Positions 45,898-57,728 are shown, counted from the stretch's first letter. The stretch is 64,000 bases of DNA from Neovahlkampfia damariscottae (GCA_016618085.1 JABLTG010000008.1:177872-241871); one strand, 5' to 3'. Program-made: numbers and translations. The notes: generated by a model not told the origin, from the letters alone.

Positions 45898-46830
45898 ATG
45901 AGTGATTTTCAAGTTGTCAAATACAAAAAGAATAAATGTAATTTTGAAGTTCTAGTGAAACCTCAAACTGTTTTAAAGTATAAAAATGGTAAACTCCAAG
46001 TTGATGATGTTATTTATTCAGAAACTGTTTTTACAAACGCACAAAAAGGAGACAAAGCAAAAATTGAAGACTTAAAGTAAAAAATAACCAAGTTAAAACA
46101 TACATTCTAAAGAATAGAATTTGGTGAAAAATCAGAAAAAGAATATGTCATTGAAATCATCAATGAAGGAGAATATCAATTATCAACTCAAGAAAGAAAA
46201 GAACTTCAAGAAAAAAAAAAGAAAGAAATTAGTATAAAATATTAATCTATTTATCATTTTTCAAGTGAATTATATTCATAAATACTACACAGATCCAAGA
46301 ACAAAAAAACCACATCCTTTCACTAGGATTGAAACTGCATTTCCATTAATTAAATATAATGTAGATATATGGGAAGCAACTGAAAAACAAGCTGCTATTG
46401 TTGTTAAAAAATTTATCGACATTCAATTACCAATGTCAAAAGATGAAGTTGAAGCAGTCATCAAATGTTTATTTTTGTTTTTTTTTTAATTTTTAAAGTG
46501 AAACATCAATTCATTGGAAGTGCAATGGCTATTGTTAAAAAATACACAACTGTTCGTAGAGAAAATTATGATGGACAAGGAGTCACTTTAGAAGTAACAA
46601 TGATACCAGGTAAACATTTTTTATTTTTTTGAATTATTAAAATTCAAGGTGATTATGATATTCTTTTGAAGGAATTGAATACCAATACAAAAGGTGAATA
46701 TGAATTCAATGTTGCTGGACAATCTGTTGATATTAATGAAGATTTAGGTGATAAAAAAGGTAAAAAAAAAGGTGGACAAAAAGAAAAAGAACCTAAAAAT
46801 CAATGGAAAGGAGGAAAAAAAAAGAAATAA
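45898..46830 (+). CDS. SBDS: SBDS ribosome maturation factor
   Basis: The exons are 45898-46076, 46113-46231, 46266-46466, 46499-46609 and 46649-46830 (263 aa). Three SBDS domains can be followed: NKCNFEVLVKPQTVLKYKNG, then GEYQLSTQERKELQEKK, then YYTDPRTKKPHPFTRIETAF, and the last domain with GDYDILLKELNTNTKG. The C-terminal tail is Lys/Gly-rich. It removes eIF6 from 60S subunits with EFL1. Confidence 0.82.
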
Positions 46831-46878
46831 AAAAATTTAATTTTCAACCAACCAATCGCATTTATTTAACACGAAAAA

Positions 46879-47223
46879 ATGAATGAAGATGGAAGAGAAA
46901 AAAAAATGGAAGAAAATTTAAAAGTTTTGGAGTCATTACCAACAGAAGAAGAATTTTTAAAAAGTTTAAATGAAAAAGAACCAAAAAGTATTTTACCTTA
47001 TTTAAATAGAATTCATAAAATTATTCATCACATTTTACCAAAACCAAATCAAGTAAATTCAAAAAAAAAGTAATTTTTTAAGGGTTTATGGGAACCTGGA
47101 TTGAATTTAAATCCTTTCATTTTGTCTTATTTCGCCTTTATATATGAAAAATACGAAAAGGATTTTGAAAAAAATGAAAAGAATTTGAACAAAGAAGAAG
47201 AACAAATGGAAGAAATCTTGTGA
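46879..47223 (+). CDS. small hypothetical charged protein
   Basis: The exons are 46879-47052 and 47083-47223 (104 aa, TGA stop). It is helical and acidic, with a conserved-looking centre (IHHILPKPNQGLWEPG) formed across the intron. I do not recognise the family. CCAATC lies about 25 bp upstream. Confidence 0.6.
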
Positions 47224-47449
47224 ATAGCAAATTACTCTGTACTAATCAAGATATCATTCATTGCTCAAACTGATGACTAATACTTTTCGCATTTTTCTAC
47301 AATAAAAATTAAAATAAACATCAAAAATTAGAGAATTCAATCAAAATTAAAGCGAGAGCAAAAAATTTCCATTTTGAAAACATTTTCTTCCAAAGTTAGT
47401 TCTAAATGAATAAAAAATGATTTAATTGGCAAGTCAAGCAAAACCTAAT

Positions 47450-47454
47450 CCAAT
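47450..47454 (+). promoter_or_regulatory. CCAAT box 4 bp before ATG
   Basis: CCAATCAAA directly precedes the ATG at 47459, so any 5' leader must be extremely short or the box lies within it. Confidence 0.5.
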
Positions 47455-47458
47455 CAAA

Positions 47459-48257
47459 ATGTTCTTGTATTTACTTTTCATTGTGGCACTTGTTTCTGCT
47501 CGTAAGAAAACTAATTCTGTAACTTTTATAAGACCCTGCAGGCACTATTCTTCGTGTAAACACAGCACAAGGACTTAATGTCAGAGTACATCACTGCACA
47601 AACGCTAGAATTATTACAACCCTTGGAAACGGAGCTCAAGTTACTGCTACAGGAGGTGTAAGAACTGATTGCGGTTATAAATGGATTCAAATTAAAGGTG
47701 GATTTGGCACAGGTTGGGCTGCTTCTAATTTCCTTGTAAAAGTTCCATCTGGTGGACATAACAGAGTTTATGGACCAGGTATCAAAGGATTGAGAAAGGT
47801 TTTAATGGATAAACTCCAAGAACTTGCTGTTTTAGTTGGTTCTCGTGTTAGAGTTCATTCAGGTTGTAGACAAGGTAAAAAAAAAAAAAAATTAATTTGA
47901 AAAGGTGGTTCAAGAGCACATGCTGAATGTAGAGCTGCTGATTTCCATGTAGATGGTCAATCTGACGTTGCTGTATATCGAAAAGCTTTAGCTCAAAGAG
48001 GAAGATTCCGTGGTTTTCAATTCATTTATCATACACCAGGAAGAAGATCATGCTCATCAGGAGAACACAATCATTTAGGATATCATGGCAACATGAATTC
48101 ATTCTGTTATGAAAGAACATGCAACTGGGCAAGAGAATGCAGCAATGTTTCAAAAAACAACAAAGTTATGTTTGAATTCAAAGAAACAGCAACATGTAAA
48201 GATGCTGGTGACTTTGATTGTTGGGATGAAAAAAAAAACGAAGCTATTTCTAAATAA
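47459..48257 (+). CDS. secreted SH3b + M15-like peptidoglycan peptidase
   Basis: The exons are 47459-47501, 47533-47874 and 47905-48257 (245 aa). A signal peptide (MFLYLLFIVALVSA) is followed by a bacterial-type SH3 domain (TAQGLNVRVHHCTNARI to GTGWAASNFL, about 20-80). A Zn-peptidase of the M15 DD-carboxypeptidase type follows, with HAECRAADFHVDG (His and Asp ligands) and EHNHLGYHG (His ligand). Extra Cys residues suggest disulfides for secretion. It probably cleaves bacterial cell walls during phagocytic feeding. Bacterial origin is likely, but two introns show long residence. Confidence 0.75.
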
Positions 48258-48422
48258 ATCTTCACTCATTTTCTTACCTGTTTATTGATTGGAGGATTGT
48301 TGCACGGATAAAAAACATCTAAAATTGGAAACATCCTGATAGTTTCATCTATAAAACAGTTTGTTTCTTTGAATTTTTCTTTTATAAAAATAGATCTCAT
48401 CAACCAATCACAGAAAACAAGA

Positions 48423-49873
48423 ATGGACAACATCAACTTTAAAAATTTATCAGGAGCATGGGATGTTCTTTGTGATTTAGTCATCAGACCACAAAGGTAC
48501 ACCAAAAAAAATAACTAAAAAAAACAAAGAAACATTTATGATCCTGAAACTACTCTTGGTGTAAAATTGTTCACTTTGACAAATAAAATTTATGAAAGAA
48601 AAGATTTAGAAGTAATAAAAAAACAATATAAAAACTAACAAAAAAAAAACAAGTTAAAAAATGAAAGAGGACTGAAACTTGTTTGTAGTCATTTTCAACC
48701 AGTTGACACTCAAAGAGTATCAGAAAAGTGAATAATTATTTTTTTTAACTTTTGAAAAGACTTCCATGTGTAATATATTGTCATGGAAATTGTGGTTCTC
48801 GAGGTGATGCTTTGAACGCTGTTCAACTTTTATTGCCTTATAATATAACTGTTTTTGCTTTTGATTTTGCAGGTTCTGGACTTTCAGAAGGTAAACATGT
48901 TTCTCTTGGATATTATGAAAAAGATGATGTTAAAGAAGTTGTAAAATATTTAAGATCAACAGGAACTGTTTCTAGAATTGGACTTTGGGGTAGATCTATG
49001 GTATAACCATTTTTTTTTGTTTTAATTTTTTTATAAAGGGTGCTGCTACTTCTTTAATGTATTCATCTTTGGATCCTTCAATTTCAGGTGTTGTAGCTGA
49101 TTCACCATTTACAAGTTTAGAAGACATTATTGTTGATTTAGTTCAAAGTCACAGAAGTTGGATTCCAAAATCAGCTATAAAAGTAGCTACTAATGCTATG
49201 AGAAAGACAATTCAATCGAAAGCTAATTTTGATATCACAAAACTTGTTCCTTTAGATTACGTAAAAAATTCATACATTCCTGCACTTTTCGCTCATGCAG
49301 AAGGAGATAATTTTATACAACTAAAACATTCTCAAAAATTGTAAGAACAAAAGTTTTGTTTTTTTTATTTTCTTAGGTACGAAGCTTATGGTGGTGATAA
49401 AAATTTTATTCAATTTGATGGAGATCATAATTCATCGCGTCCTGATTTCTTTTTTGATTCAGTAGCAATATTTTTTTATAATTGTTTGATTTCGAATGAT
49501 CGTCAGATGGATAAAGATGAAAATAAACCAGAAGAAGATGTCATCTCACGAACAGTAAAAATAAAAAATAAATTTACAAAAAAGATTGGTATTGGAAAAC
49601 AAACAAAGAAAGGAAAATTATTAAAAGAAAACTCGGAATCAATGAAAGGTGAAGAAAGTATTGATTTCATACAATTTGGAGAAGATGTAACTGACACAGA
49701 ATTATATCAAATCAAAGTTGCAATGATTGAATCTTTGAAAGAGTAAAAAAAAAAAAAAGAAATTGTTTACTTTTTATAGTCAAATGAGTCAAAGCAAAGA
49801 TGACAAAGAAATTGAAGAATTATCTCAAAAAATTAAAGAAATGAATGATGAAAGTTTTAAATTTGTCATGTAG
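48423..49873 (+). CDS. alpha/beta hydrolase (BEM46/ABHD17-like)
   Basis: Seven exons (48423-48496, 48530-48611, 48654-48727, 48760-49000, 49039-49340, 49377-49742, 49780-49873) encode 410 aa. The core has VIYCHGNCGSRGD (oxyanion), AFDFAGSGLSEGK, the nucleophile GLWGRSMGAATSL, ADSPFTSL, PALFAHAEGDNFI (Asp) and FDGDHNSSRP (His). The C-terminal extension is Lys/Glu-rich. A depalmitoylase or esterase role is possible. Its 3' end is 30 bp from the convergent acyltransferase gene. Confidence 0.85.
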
Positions 49874-49903
49874 AATTCAATTGATTTTAAAAATGAAATA
49901 TTG

Positions 49904-51001
49904 TTATTTTTCGATATAATCTTTTGAATGTGTTTCATTCCAATATTCCATGAATGAAATTTTATCTTTCAAAGAAGATGAAATTAATTTTGATTTTGTG
50001 GCCAATGATAATTTACCCCTGATAAAAGAAGCATCAAATGTTTGACTATTTTGTCCTAAATCAATAGTTACAACTTCCAACTTTGAAAATTAAAAAAACA
50101 AGAAAAATCATACTTTGTTATAAAATTGACCCATTAAAAGAAAAAGATGAGAATAGAAATTATTTAAATGAAAACAAGGTGAGAAATTTGAAAATTGAAA
50201 TTTGAAACCAATTACATGGATATCTAATTTTTCTTTTTTCAAAACATTTTCAAAATTTTCATCAAAAATATTTTGGAATTTTAAAATTGACTTTCCATTT
50301 GTGGTTGTTGATTCTGGAAATAAAATGATTGGTCCTAAATTTCCATCTTTTGCTGTCTTCATTAATTTTGATAATGAATCTGAAGTTGTGTTTTTTGAGT
50401 TTAAATCACCAAAACAAATGAATTTCAAACATTCAAAAAATGAGCATTTTGTAAAGATCAATTTATCATTATGAAGATTAACCCTTGTAAAAACAGGTGC
50501 ATAAATCAAATTTAAATAAATAACTTCAATATATGAAATATGATCTATTTAAAAGAAATAAATATTTGTTATAAAAATACTTGCTATGATCACATCTCCA
50601 GATTTCATGGATTTTCTATTTTTTGATTTTAATAGAGAAATTTAAATTTACTTTGAGTCATTTTTATTTGAAATGAATAAAAATCCAAATAAAAACAGGA
50701 TAGTTCTTAAAACAAAAAAGTTAAAAATTCTTTCAAATAATCTTCCAACAAAAATCTAAAAAAATTAATTTTCAATAAAATCTCACAAAAGTAAATATTC
50801 TTGTCAAAAGAAATGCCAAAATTAATAAAAGTAAAAATGGAAGTTTTAAAATGAACAAAATTGGAACCATCAAATATTTCTTGAAAATTGAAGATGAAGC
50901 AACATGAGGAACAAATGGATTTATACCTATAAAATAAAAAATTAAAAAATATGAAACTTCTTACCAGTTGCATCATCAGTCCACCGTCTATATTTTTCCA
51001 T
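49904..51001 (-). CDS. PlsC-type lysophospholipid acyltransferase
   Basis: Six exons (51001-50965, 50926-50787, 50755-50652, 50615-50581, 50544-50114, 50080-49904) give 307 aa. Two N-terminal hydrophobic helices precede the acyltransferase motifs. Motif I NHISYIE is created only by splicing (NHx4D/E). Motif III is LFPESTTTNGKSIL. It transfers acyl groups to lysophospholipids at the ER or lipid droplets, resembling yeast Loa1/plant LPEAT. The central part (NSKNTTSDSLSKLM) is the variable region. Confidence 0.78.
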
Positions 51002-51056
51002 GTTTTAATTGGTGGAACATTTTCATTCGTCAACGTATTAATAACAAAAAAAAAGG

Positions 51057-52121
51057 ATGAGCACAGTCATTGAAAAAATAAATGAAAAGAAAGATGAAAT
51101 CTTGAAAGATAAAGCTTTACAAGAATCAACAGCAAAAGATATTCTCAACAAAGAAGTTTTTACTTTTTTAAAAGAAACAAAAGATTATGAAAAATTGGAC
51201 ACTTTTTTTTCAATTTTATTTGAATTATATAAAACAGGAAATGAATTACCACTACTTGAATATGTAAATTTATTTTTTTTTCATTTTTCAAGTTACCTAT
51301 TCTCTTTCAAATTTATTTTGATCCAAAATCATCAGAAGGAAGTCAGATTGTAGAAAGTTATGTACAGGGAGGTTTATTATGTATATACAATACAGAAGCT
51401 TTAAAAAGAAATAAAATGAATGCTCTTGATAAAAAAGATTGTCTTTTCATGGAATTGAACCGTGGACTGACTGAAGTAAAAAACATTCAAAATAACACTT
51501 TTTTGAAAGGGTACATTGGAAAAACATAATAACACAATGGAATCTGAAAATTTCATTTTAAAAAAAGACCATGAAGAGTTAACATACTACAATGATATTT
51601 TCAATGAAGTTAAATCTTTAATATTAGGAATTTGCCTTCAAGCTTACCAACAAAAAATGAATGAAGGAATTTCAAATGAATCAAAATATTACTTTTCTGA
51701 ATTGATACTTTTTTGGACATCTTCAGGATTGTCTTTTGAAATTCCAAAATTTGAAAAAGTTCAAAAAAGTAAACACAGAGTAACTGTATTGAAATCACCA
51801 AACCAAGTACATGAAGATGAACCAAAAGATTTAGAACTTGATGAAGTTAAAAAAATGGAATTCAAAATTTCAGCTTTGAATGTTTTGAGACAAATGAAAT
51901 TAGAAACAAAAAAAAGTGAAAATTCAAAGATTTTTATTGACACTTCTATTATCAATGAATTTATTTCAATGTTGAAAATTGTAATCCATCAAATGGATTC
52001 AACTGAAAATGATGTTCCAAGTTTTGTTCATGAAGCTTTGTATTCAATTTATTTAAAATCATTATTTTATCAACAAGAGGATGTTTTATTACACATTTCA
52101 TCTATTTTAAACATTTTATAA
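51057..52121 (+). CDS. hyccin/FAM126-like protein
   Basis: The exons are 51057-51263, 51293-51475 and 51510-52121 (333 aa). The helical N-terminus and the segment LPILFQIYFDPK then VESYVQGGLLCIYNTEAL resemble the hyccin domain. That subunit stabilises the plasma-membrane PI4-kinase complex with TTC7 and EFR3. The call rests on that one stretch plus overall size and helix content. Confidence 0.45.
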
Positions 52122-52203
52122 ATTTTTGTTTTTTTGGAAACGTAATAAAATCTAATAGGTCCATTTTAAGTATTTCGAAGGATAACTTTTCAAACTAAAC
52201 AAC

Positions 52204-52425
52204 ATGAAGTCAGTTCTAGGGGTTATTTCATTTTTATTGTTTGTTGCTCTTATTTCAGCTCAAAGAGGATGTGGTCATCCATGTCTCAATAGAGGTGTTT
52301 GTCAATCCTGATTGTGTGTACATGCACTGTGGCATTGCTATTTAACAGGAGGAAAATGTCAAAGCTCATATAGTTGCACATGCAATCTTGGATATGCTGG
52401 AGCTCGTTGTGATCAAAAAGCTTAA
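52204..52425 (+). CDS. small secreted EGF-like peptide
   Basis: The exons are 52204-52294 and 52349-52425 (55 aa). A signal peptide (about 20 aa) is followed by one complete EGF-like motif with six Cys (CGHPCLNRGGKC, then YSCTCNLGYAGARC). The 54-nt intron interrupts the motif; without splicing a stop follows NRGVCQS. The mature peptide would be only ~35 aa, a candidate signalling or adhesion peptide. Confidence 0.7.
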
Positions 52426-52478
52426 GAAATAAATCATCAAATTTCTCATTTTTTGAAAAATTAAATATATAACAATTT

Positions 52479-53187
52479 TTAATCTTGTACCATGATATAT
52501 TGTGATTTAGTATAACAACAAAGAAGAAAATCAAAAAATCCATTTTTTTTGGATGATTCTTTCTTCAAAAGTTTTTGTTGATTTTCCCAAGCAACATCTT
52601 CATCATATTCCTTTACAGCTTTTTGAAGATTATGATCATTAACTGCTAAATAACATTTTGCAACATCTTCGTTAACATGTTTAATTCCTTGAAAGAATCT
52701 AAGTGACATGTAGCGTCTTTGAGCTTCAATTTCTTCTTCAACTCTTCCTTCTGGTATTCTATGAAAAATTTTGAATATAAAATTTATGATACTTGTTTGG
52801 TATACGGGTAGGTCCTGGTATTACAATTACATCTTCTTCAAAAAATGAAAGATCATCATCACATGAAAGAATTCCATTTGCCATTTTTATATCTCCAATT
52901 TCGACTCCATACATTAATGAAAGACGTAATAGAGTATCATTCACTTGATTAAATGGGTGGTAAATAATTGATGGAATGTCTTGTTGGTCATATTTTTCTT
53001 GTTGTGTTTTGGTTGGTTCTTCTACTTGAAGATCAATTTCTTCTTTTTGGATTTCTTTATTTTTTGTAGTTTCATAATCTACAGGTAAAACAAATTCAGT
53101 GAATTCATCCAGTGATGGGTAAATACTTTCTGAAAATGAAAAAGAAAGAAATTCAAAACTACCACTTTCTCTGTTTGGTTCTGTCAT
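52479..53187 (-). CDS. LysM-domain protein
   Basis: The exons are 53187-52793 and 52758-52479 (224 aa). The central LysM motif reads VNDTLLRLSLMYGVEIGDIKMANG, then EEDVIVIPG, as in intracellular eukaryotic LYSMD proteins. A helical C-terminal region (about 145-190, KCYLAVNDHNLQKAVKEYDED) resembles a UBA-like bundle. No signal peptide is present. ATTGG lies at 53200-53204. Confidence 0.7.
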
Positions 53188-53239
53188 TGGACAACTCCGA
53201 TTGGTTAATTACAATGAAGAATTTTTTTTTTTATTATTT

Positions 53240-53876
53240 TTACATTTCAATTATACAATCATCAAGGTTGTAAAATTGATTTTGAAGGAAATTATCGCCT
53301 GGTTGGGATTTGATAAAATTTTGATTTTTTCGTTTGACAAGAGGAACCATTTTTTCTTGTTCTATTCTTTTTAAACGTGGTGATTTTGAATCTTCTGCTT
53401 CTTTTTTCTTTCTTTCTTCTTCTGCTTTTGTTAAAAATGCGAATTTCTCTTCATCTGATTTGAATTCAGGTAATTTCATTCCTTGGTTGGTGAATGAATC
53501 AAAACGTAAAATCCTTTCTTTTAGTGAGTTTATTTCTTCATTTAAATCTTTTGATTTTTGTTGATTATATTTCAGTTCATCACGAAAATCAGATATTTTT
53601 GGGTGTTTTTTTAATTTATCTATTAAAATTTGATACATTCTTAAATGAATGAATGAACTTTCAATATTTTCTTGTTTTTTTGCACCTCCTGCCTTAAAAA
53701 ACTTTTTTAATTTTTTTTTTCTTTACTTTTTCAAGTATGGCTTTTGCATGATGAAAATAAACTTTTGGACTTTGATTTTTATCAAGTTCAGGTGAAGCCT
53801 TTTGAGCTTTATTTTCCAATCTTTCCAATCTTTCTTTGTTTTCTTTGTTTGGTTTGAATTTGGTTTTACTGGACAT
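53240..53876 (-). CDS. hypothetical coiled-coil protein
   Basis: The exons are 53876-53727 and 53692-53240 (200 aa). Both ends are charged, and coiled coils lie at about 15-30 and 85-130. The intron joins AILEK to AGGAKKQENI and restores frame. I do not recognise the family. Confidence 0.6.
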
Positions 53877-53955
53877 GTTGAGTAAATTGAAGGGTGAAGA
53901 AATGGACCAATAAAATGAACCAAAGGAATTTGAAATATTCAAAAAAAAACTATTT

Positions 53956-55203
53956 TTATTGATACACTTCTTTGAAATGTTCCATTATTTCTTTTGTTGG
54001 CTTTACAACTCTGAAAAATTTAGTGACGAATTTTTGAAATTCCAAACCTTGATGAATACAGCGCATTTTTTGGTGACATGACAACTTGATAAACAGTTTG
54101 ATAATTATAAACTGGATTCTTTTCTAAAACAGAAAATAAAATGGATTCTACATCTTCAATTTTTTGATCTTTTTCAAATTTGATATTTGAGATCCCTTGA
54201 GAAGCGCATATCCTTCTTTCTACTGAATTCAACAAAAGATCATCCCCACATGCCCACTTTTTGGTGACTTTATCCACCCAATGATCAACGTTTGTCATCA
54301 ACACATAATTTGATTGTGAATTTTTTAGTTCCAATGGTTTTACCTCATCTGATCGATTTCTTGTAATTAAGATTCCTTCTCCTTTGTTACATCCACTAAT
54401 TACTAAATAACATGGAGCAATGATTTTTGTTTTTTTCAAATATTTGACTGCCTCATCGAATGATAAGTTTTTTTCTAATGCATTCCTGATTATGAATTCA
54501 ATCGGTTCGTGTTGAAATAAAAATGAAAAGTAATTCCAAATCGCTGAACTATCACACCATCTAAAGTTTAATGATATACTCCAACCATTTTTGGTATTGT
54601 TTGTCATTCCTGTCAATACACCAACAAAACAAACCCATGTGGTTGTTGTGAACACTACTTGATCATTTTTGACATATTCAACATCAATTGTTAAAGGTCT
54701 TAATGCTTCCATATCCCTATTGTTTTAGTTGAATATTTTAATTCAAACCAATCCATATTTCTAAAGTGGAAAACTCCTTTGAAATTTATTGGATCTTCAA
54801 CATTACCTGAAGTACATCTTGCCAATAAATCATAACCAATGTTCAAGGATAAAATATCTTCAAATGTTAGTCCAGCTTCTTTTTCAGTTATTTCTGCAAT
54901 TCCTTTCATTTCTTCAATCAAAGTTTGTTGAGTATTTTGAATATTGTTTAAAATTGATAAACAAGTTTGTGAGAATGAAGAAGAACCAAATTCTCTTTCT
55001 TGTGCACTATGTACAGTTGTTGTTAGTTTCTTCAATGGCTCTAAGTGATCTTTAATCACTTGACTCCATCTTTCTCTTGGTGATAAATTCAAATTCACCT
55101 TATATTTTTTTGGTATATCAAATCCAGGGTATTCCTGTGTATCTTTGTAACTTTTTTTATTTTCCATCTCATTTTGTTGTATACAAACTGTTTTATTTTC
55201 CAT
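53956..55203 (-). CDS. acid ceramidase/NAAA-like amidase
   Basis: The exons are 55203-54749, 54716-54048 and 54010-53956 (392 aa). The Ntn nucleophile Cys lies in LLARCTSGN, followed by GVFHFRNMDW-DMEALRPLTIDVEYV, whose join over a 32-nt intron fits the ceramidase/NAAA family. SSAIWNYFSFL and the ACYLVISG/NYVLMTNVDHW region complete the core. The N-terminus lacks a clear signal peptide, so location is uncertain. It hydrolyses N-acyl amides. Confidence 0.8.
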
Positions 55204-55269
55204 CACAGTTTAAAGTAGTTTGATTGGACAAAGAATCTCAATATAGAAAAACAATACAGACTTAAGATT

Positions 55270-56145
55270 TTAAACTAAATTAACTTTTAATTTAACTTGT
55301 CTTTTCGAAAAATATGAGTTCAATTTTTTAAACTCTTCTGTGTGTTCCTTTCGATCATCCCACATTTCTAAAAGAAACTTTAAAAAATCAAAAGATATTA
55401 CCTATATACTCAACTTCTCAAGTATTAAAATTATAATTCAAAATTACCTCTATTCAATTTTCAAAATGAAAAAAATTTCTTACGACTTGAATTCATCTTG
55501 TAAATTCATTAAAATATCTAATTTATAAGGAAGAGTGTCATATACACCATTAGGTTTGAAAATACATCGATGAGGGTTCATTTCATTATCTTCAAGAATG
55601 CTCAAAACTTGTGATGATAAATATTCACTTCTACCAGTCATCTTTTTGAAGAAATAAATATTTTAAAGTTTCTTACCATTATTACATAATTTTCTTCATC
55701 GCTTAATGATTTGAATATCTCTTCATAAGCAGGTCCTTTTCCAAATGTCAAACATGAACTTAATGATTCTGGTATACCCCTTTTTTAAAAATTGAGTTCA
55801 TTAAAAAAAGAAAAACAAACCACCAACCATAGATCTTATAGTTTTTACCTGCTTTTATTAATTCTTTCATTCCTTTTTCTTTGTTTGGAGTGTCAATTAA
55901 TGTTCCGTCACTTTTGGCGTGGAAATTTAGTTTTTTTTAATTTTACAAGTCAAATATATGTATATTTTTGATTTTTTTTGTTTGAGTTTTATGTTGTGAA
56001 TAATCAATGATGTTTGATGGTTTTGGTGCGGAAAAATCAATTATTAGTTTATTTGGTTTTTTTTCTTTTGATTAGTTTATGTGTATAATTTACTATTTGA
56101 TTTCTTTTTGTTTTGATTGTGAGTCTTTTGTTTGTTGTTGCTCAT
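55270..56145 (-). CDS. HAD-superfamily protein (Swiss Army Knife RNA-repair-like type)
   Basis: Eight exons (56145-56094, 56064-55947, 55910-55821, 55779-55677, 55641-55484, 55449-55448 [2 nt], 55416-55402 [15 nt], 55367-55270) give 211 aa. Splicing builds HIFDFDGTLIDTP (HAD motif I), a YGWWGIPESL segment, MMTGRSEYLSSQVL (motif II), RCIFKPN, YDTLPYKLDIL and EYIEMWDDRKEHTEEF (motif IV). The pattern matches the HAD_SAK_1-like family. No exon exceeds 160 nt, so the gene is invisible to ORF scans. ATTGG lies upstream at 56166-56170. Confidence 0.72.
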
Positions 56146-56304
56146 GTTGTTGAAAATATAGTGAACCAATCAAAAGAAAAGTTCGCATCTTAAATTGAAT
56201 AAAAGTAAATATTTAAAAAAAAAAGAATTTTCAGCAAATTCTGATGATTTATCAACCACAAAAAAATCAACCAATTATTTTACTTTTTGAAAAAACAAGA
56301 CAAA

Positions 56305-56624
56305 ATGGGTGCAGGTCCACGTTTGAAATTTCCAAAAGATGTATTCTCAACCTATGGAGGTTGGTACTCAAATCCAAAAAACTGGAAAAGAAACACAGCA
56401 ATCGCTTTTGTTTGTTTATGGTCCTTTAACGGAATTTTATATTTTTTACATGACAAACATTTTGTAAAAGAAAAAAATTTAATTCATTTTTTTTTTATTA
56501 GGAAACTAGAACACACAACGAAAAAAATATAACTCCACCATTGAAGTTTGTTCAACAATATGATTTTGAAAATCACTCATTCAATCAAATTAACAAAAAA
56601 GTACATCAACTCAATAAAGAATAA
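56305..56624 (+). CDS. small single-TM protein, possibly a mitochondrial inner-membrane subunit
   Basis: The exons are 56305-56463 and 56502-56624 (93 aa). The N-terminus RLKFPKDVFSTYGGWYSNPKNWKRN then one hydrophobic helix (about 31-50) resembles small complex I accessory subunits seen in plants and protists. I cannot name the subunit. CCAAT lies at 56271-56275. Confidence 0.5.
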
Positions 56625-56699
56625 ATTTTGATGATTTTTGTATTTATCTTTCTGTTAAATTTATTTTTATTTTCATCCAATCATTTTTTTATCCGACAG

Positions 56700-57683
56700 A
56701 TGGAAGAAAGAAAAGAGATTCAAAATGAATTCATTTCTGCTTTTTGTAATTATTTGGAACAGATAGAAGAAGAGAATAATAATTATAAAATTGCTTTGAC
56801 TGCTTTGAAAGGCACATTACCTCCTGATGTTCAAAAAACAAAACAGCAAATTTCTCTTTTTGAGGTTTTCAAGAGTTCAAAGAATAAATCAAAATCAATA
56901 GCTCAATTTCTTGATTTTCCTTCAAATTTACCTTTTGAAACAGTAAAAAGGATCCATTTTTTATGTTTTTACTTTTTATCAGATATTCTCAATTTTTCAA
57001 AGCTTTGAAGAAAATACGAAAGTAGAATATCGTCAGTACCATTTGAAAGTATACAGGGATTGTTTTATAGCACAAAATGCAGTTGACTCTCTCAGTTATC
57101 TTGTCAATTTCGAATATATTTTATTCCGGAAATTTAAGAGAAGATGCTGTTTTATTTCTTCAATTTTTCAGAAAAATGGGTTTAATTGAACATGTTGAAA
57201 AACAAAAACCTTTTTCTGATTCATATTTATTTTCAAATTTGCATTTGATTCAAAAAAGTCGTCAGTTCAATTCCCACAAAGATTCAAAGAAATTTTTGAT
57301 GAATTTACAGTTATAGAGAAATTGAATTTGTCAGTCAAAGAATTCACTCCAAATTTTCTTTCAAAAATATTCCTTAAGTTTCAATCACAAATCGAAGTCA
57401 AAAATCGAAAATACAAACTGAAAAACTATTCATCCTGTAACATCAAAATCATTCATTATTTTTAGGTTGGATAGGTATTGAAGCTATAGAATGGGGATTA
57501 TTAAACACAAACTTCTCTCAAATAGAATTAAAAACCTTATTCGAATTTTACAGAAAACTAGGTTTCTTTCAGCATGTAGTTGACAAATCAAAACCCTTTT
57601 CTAATGATTTTCTTTTTTTCAGATTCACTGATATTGTGAAACAACAAAAGAAATATATCATTAAAAATAGAATCAGAGTCTAA
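56700..57683 (+). CDS. tandem DEP-domain protein, frame disturbed
   Basis: Exon 1 is 56700-56942 and exon 2 starts at 56983. DEP1 reads YHLKVYRDCFIAQNAVDSL, then REDAVLFLQFFRKMGLIEHV. DEP2 reads YKLKNYSSCWIGIEAIEWGLL, then FRKLG-like FYRKLGFFQHVVDKSKPFS. A 28-nt intron (about 57438-57465) restores DEP2. However, the frame changes within DEP1 (about 57095-57135, possible weak-donor intron) and again at an A6 run near 57262 with no usable splice sites. It is either a recent pseudogene or an indel in a homopolymer. Confidence 0.5.
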
Positions 57684-57728
57684 TTTAATGAATTCAGTAA
57701 ATTAATTAATCAACTAATCAAATTGAAG

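Noticed and set aside
46201-46230. AG/A-rich tract as a simple repeat
   Set aside because: It is ordinary Lys/Glu coding sequence of SBDS in an AT-rich genome.
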